Below are positions 62,945 through 64,000 of a stretch of 64,000 nt of DNA, piece by piece. The notes under the pieces are model-generated. The model saw only the letters and a list, made by a program, of their open reading frames with translations. It was not told the DNA's origin and ran no database searches. Origin of the DNA: Lutibacter sp. B2 (GTDB lineage: Bacteria; Bacillota; Clostridia; Peptostreptococcales; Thermotaleaceae); NCBI GenBank assembly GCA_015686845.1, contig JADPRS010000001.1, forward strand, positions 1-64,000. The letters are read 5' to 3'. Within the stretch, counting starts at the first letter, position 1; each line of letters starts with the position of its first letter. The translations under genes and the position numbers were made by a program.

Positions 62945-64000
62945 CTATTCCTTTAGTAGCTGTGATGCGAAATCTCTCATAGACTCTGCTATCATTTTTT
63001 TAATAGTCTCCTGTGATACACCTACTTCTTCTGTTTTTCCACTATTTCTTTCAATAACAATTGACACGCCATCAAATAAATTCGTCATACGTCCTAAGAA
63101 CAAACTTCCTTTTCCTATAATCATCGCTCTATTTATATTTCCTTCTGTTAAATCCTTCATTGCAAATCCTAAGTATGGAACGCCTGATGGAATATGTCCC
63201 TGCGTAGGTGCCCATCCAGGCATACCATGCTCTTTTACAAAGTTGAGTAATTCTTTTCGCTCTAACTCATTTCTCTTAACGCCTAATGCGCCGATCATCT
63301 TATAATTTGCTTCAGGAACATCTCCTGCTCCAGCTGGTTTTGTGATATCAGGATTTTGCATTTCTACAGAATATTTATCTATATCGGTAATCTTTAATCC
63401 GCCTCTTTCTAATGGCGTCGTAACAAGGGCAGTAATAACTGCTTGTGGAGAAGATCCTGTTCCCACAGTATGTTTACCCACTAAATCAGTCCTTAGTACT
63501 GGATTTACGCCATCATTTTTACTAATTAAAATAGCAAATGCACCTAATACATCTTCTAAAATTGGCATTTCTTTTTTCACATGATCTTTACCATTCATAC
63601 CTAATTTTGCAGTAGCTCCGCCTGCTACAATCACAACATTTTCATATATACCCGATTTAACCAATGCCGCTGCTTCTATCAATGCATGGGTTGGTGCAGC
63701 ACAAAAACCTCTTGTATCTGAACCAGTTGCATTTACAGCTCCAACAGATTCAGCAATTGCTTTTGCAAAGTTTCCCCCACCTCTTTGATTCATATCACCA
63801 CATGCTTCTTCTGAACATTCTATGACATACTCTATATCTGAAACATCAATATTATTTTTATTAATAAGATGTTTGAAAGCTAACATACCAGATGCTTTTA
63901 CTACAAGATTTTCAAATAATATATGTGCAGTTAAGTTCAAATCTATATCATGTGCTTTTTTTACGCATCCAACTAAATTCCCTTCATGATAAAGCGCTTC
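62945..64000 (-). CDS. grdC: Glycine/sarcosine/betaine reductase complex C, beta subunit (5' end outside window)
   Basis: The frame is open to the window edge, so the N-terminus lies beyond 64000; at least 351 residues are visible. It is a thiolase/KAS-III-like fold: TRGFCAAPTHALIEAAALVKSG contains the probable catalytic cysteine, and GSSPQAV, GAGDVPEANYK and the QGHIPSGVPYLG segment supply active-site histidine regions. It forms protein C with GrdD, making acetyl phosphate. Linked to ATP production by acetate kinase (not seen here). Confidence 0.94.
   Translation of the reverse strand, partial: EALYHEGNLVGCVKKAHDIDLNLTAHILFENLVVKASGMLAFKHLINKNNIDVSDIEYVIECSEEACGDMNQRGGGNFAKAIAESVGAVNATGSDTRGFCAAPTHALIEAAALVKSGIYENVVIVAGGATAKLGMNGKDHVKKEMPILEDVLGAFAILISKNDGVNPVLRTDLVGKHTVGTGSSPQAVITALVTTPLERGGLKITDIDKYSVEMQNPDITKPAGAGDVPEANYKMIGALGVKRNELERKELLNFVKEHGMPGWAPTQGHIPSGVPYLGFAMKDLTEGNINRAMIIGKGSLFLGRMTNLFDGVSIVIERNSGKTEEVGVSQETIKKMIAESMRDFASQLLKE

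Overview
The window is about 64 kb of very AT-rich DNA from a low-GC Gram-positive anaerobe of the class Clostridia, probably a spore-former. The pointers are an end-to-end glycolytic block under a CggR-type repressor, glycine/sarcosine/betaine reductase complex C genes (grdC-grdD), a radical-type acyl-CoA dehydratase activase cluster, a membrane pyrophosphatase, DUF421 proteins, and strong AGGAGG ribosome binding sites throughout. Genes lie almost entirely on the minus strand and most transcription units end in clear intrinsic terminators. No rRNA, tRNA or CRISPR array is visible.

Layout. 0-4.2 kb: an HD-domain gene remnant, then a lipoprotein with a two-component system. 4.3-8 kb: an osmolyte-type ABC transporter (CBS-containing ATPase plus fused permease/binding protein) preceded by a GntR/RCK_C regulator that looks like the c-di-AMP sensor BusR. 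8-12.6 kb: a GH18 glycosidase and a three-gene dehydratase-activase cluster. 12.7-15 kb: deoxyribonucleoside catabolism (pdp, deoC) behind a strong promoter and an attenuator-like leader. 15-23.7 kb: thpR, two DUF421 membrane proteins, a SNF2/SWIM helicase, topoisomerase III and a ferritin-like protein. 23.9-29 kb: peptide use (pepT, YfcC permease, pepV, Crp/Fnr regulator). 29-33 kb: a divergent RelA/SpoT-domain protein, a small integrase-arm-like ORF, and M15 and M16 peptidases.

The most unusual part is 33.3-39.5 kb. The tmRNA gene (ssrA, minus strand) is split in its T-loop by an ORF-less group I intron of about 255 nt. Downstream of its 17-nt 3' exon lies a convergent single-motif LAGLIDADG endonuclease gene. 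A 197-bp segment holding the end of that endonuclease gene, the tmRNA terminator and the last bases of tmRNA occurs again 4,906 bp away at 33.7-33.9 kb in direct orientation. Between the copies are a 1,152-residue fusion of an Mrr-like nuclease, an SF2 helicase and nine helicase-associated repeats, and the C-terminal remnant of a tyrosine recombinase. This reads as a decayed integrative element in the 3' end of tmRNA, with a candidate defence gene as cargo, next to an intron/endonuclease pair.

39.4-64 kb is mostly core: smpB, a HAD phosphatase, RNase R, a zincin lipid-anchored or membrane protein divergent from a second two-component system with 11-bp-spaced operator repeats, the pyrophosphatase, secG, eno-tpiA-pgk-gap-cggR (no phosphoglycerate mutase in the block), sigma-54, a BmpA/NupOPQ nucleoside ABC transporter, and grdD-grdC running off the right edge. 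The nucleoside transporter supplies substrates for pdp/deoC, whose products enter glycolysis. The peptidases feed amino acids to Stickland reactions such as the Grd system.
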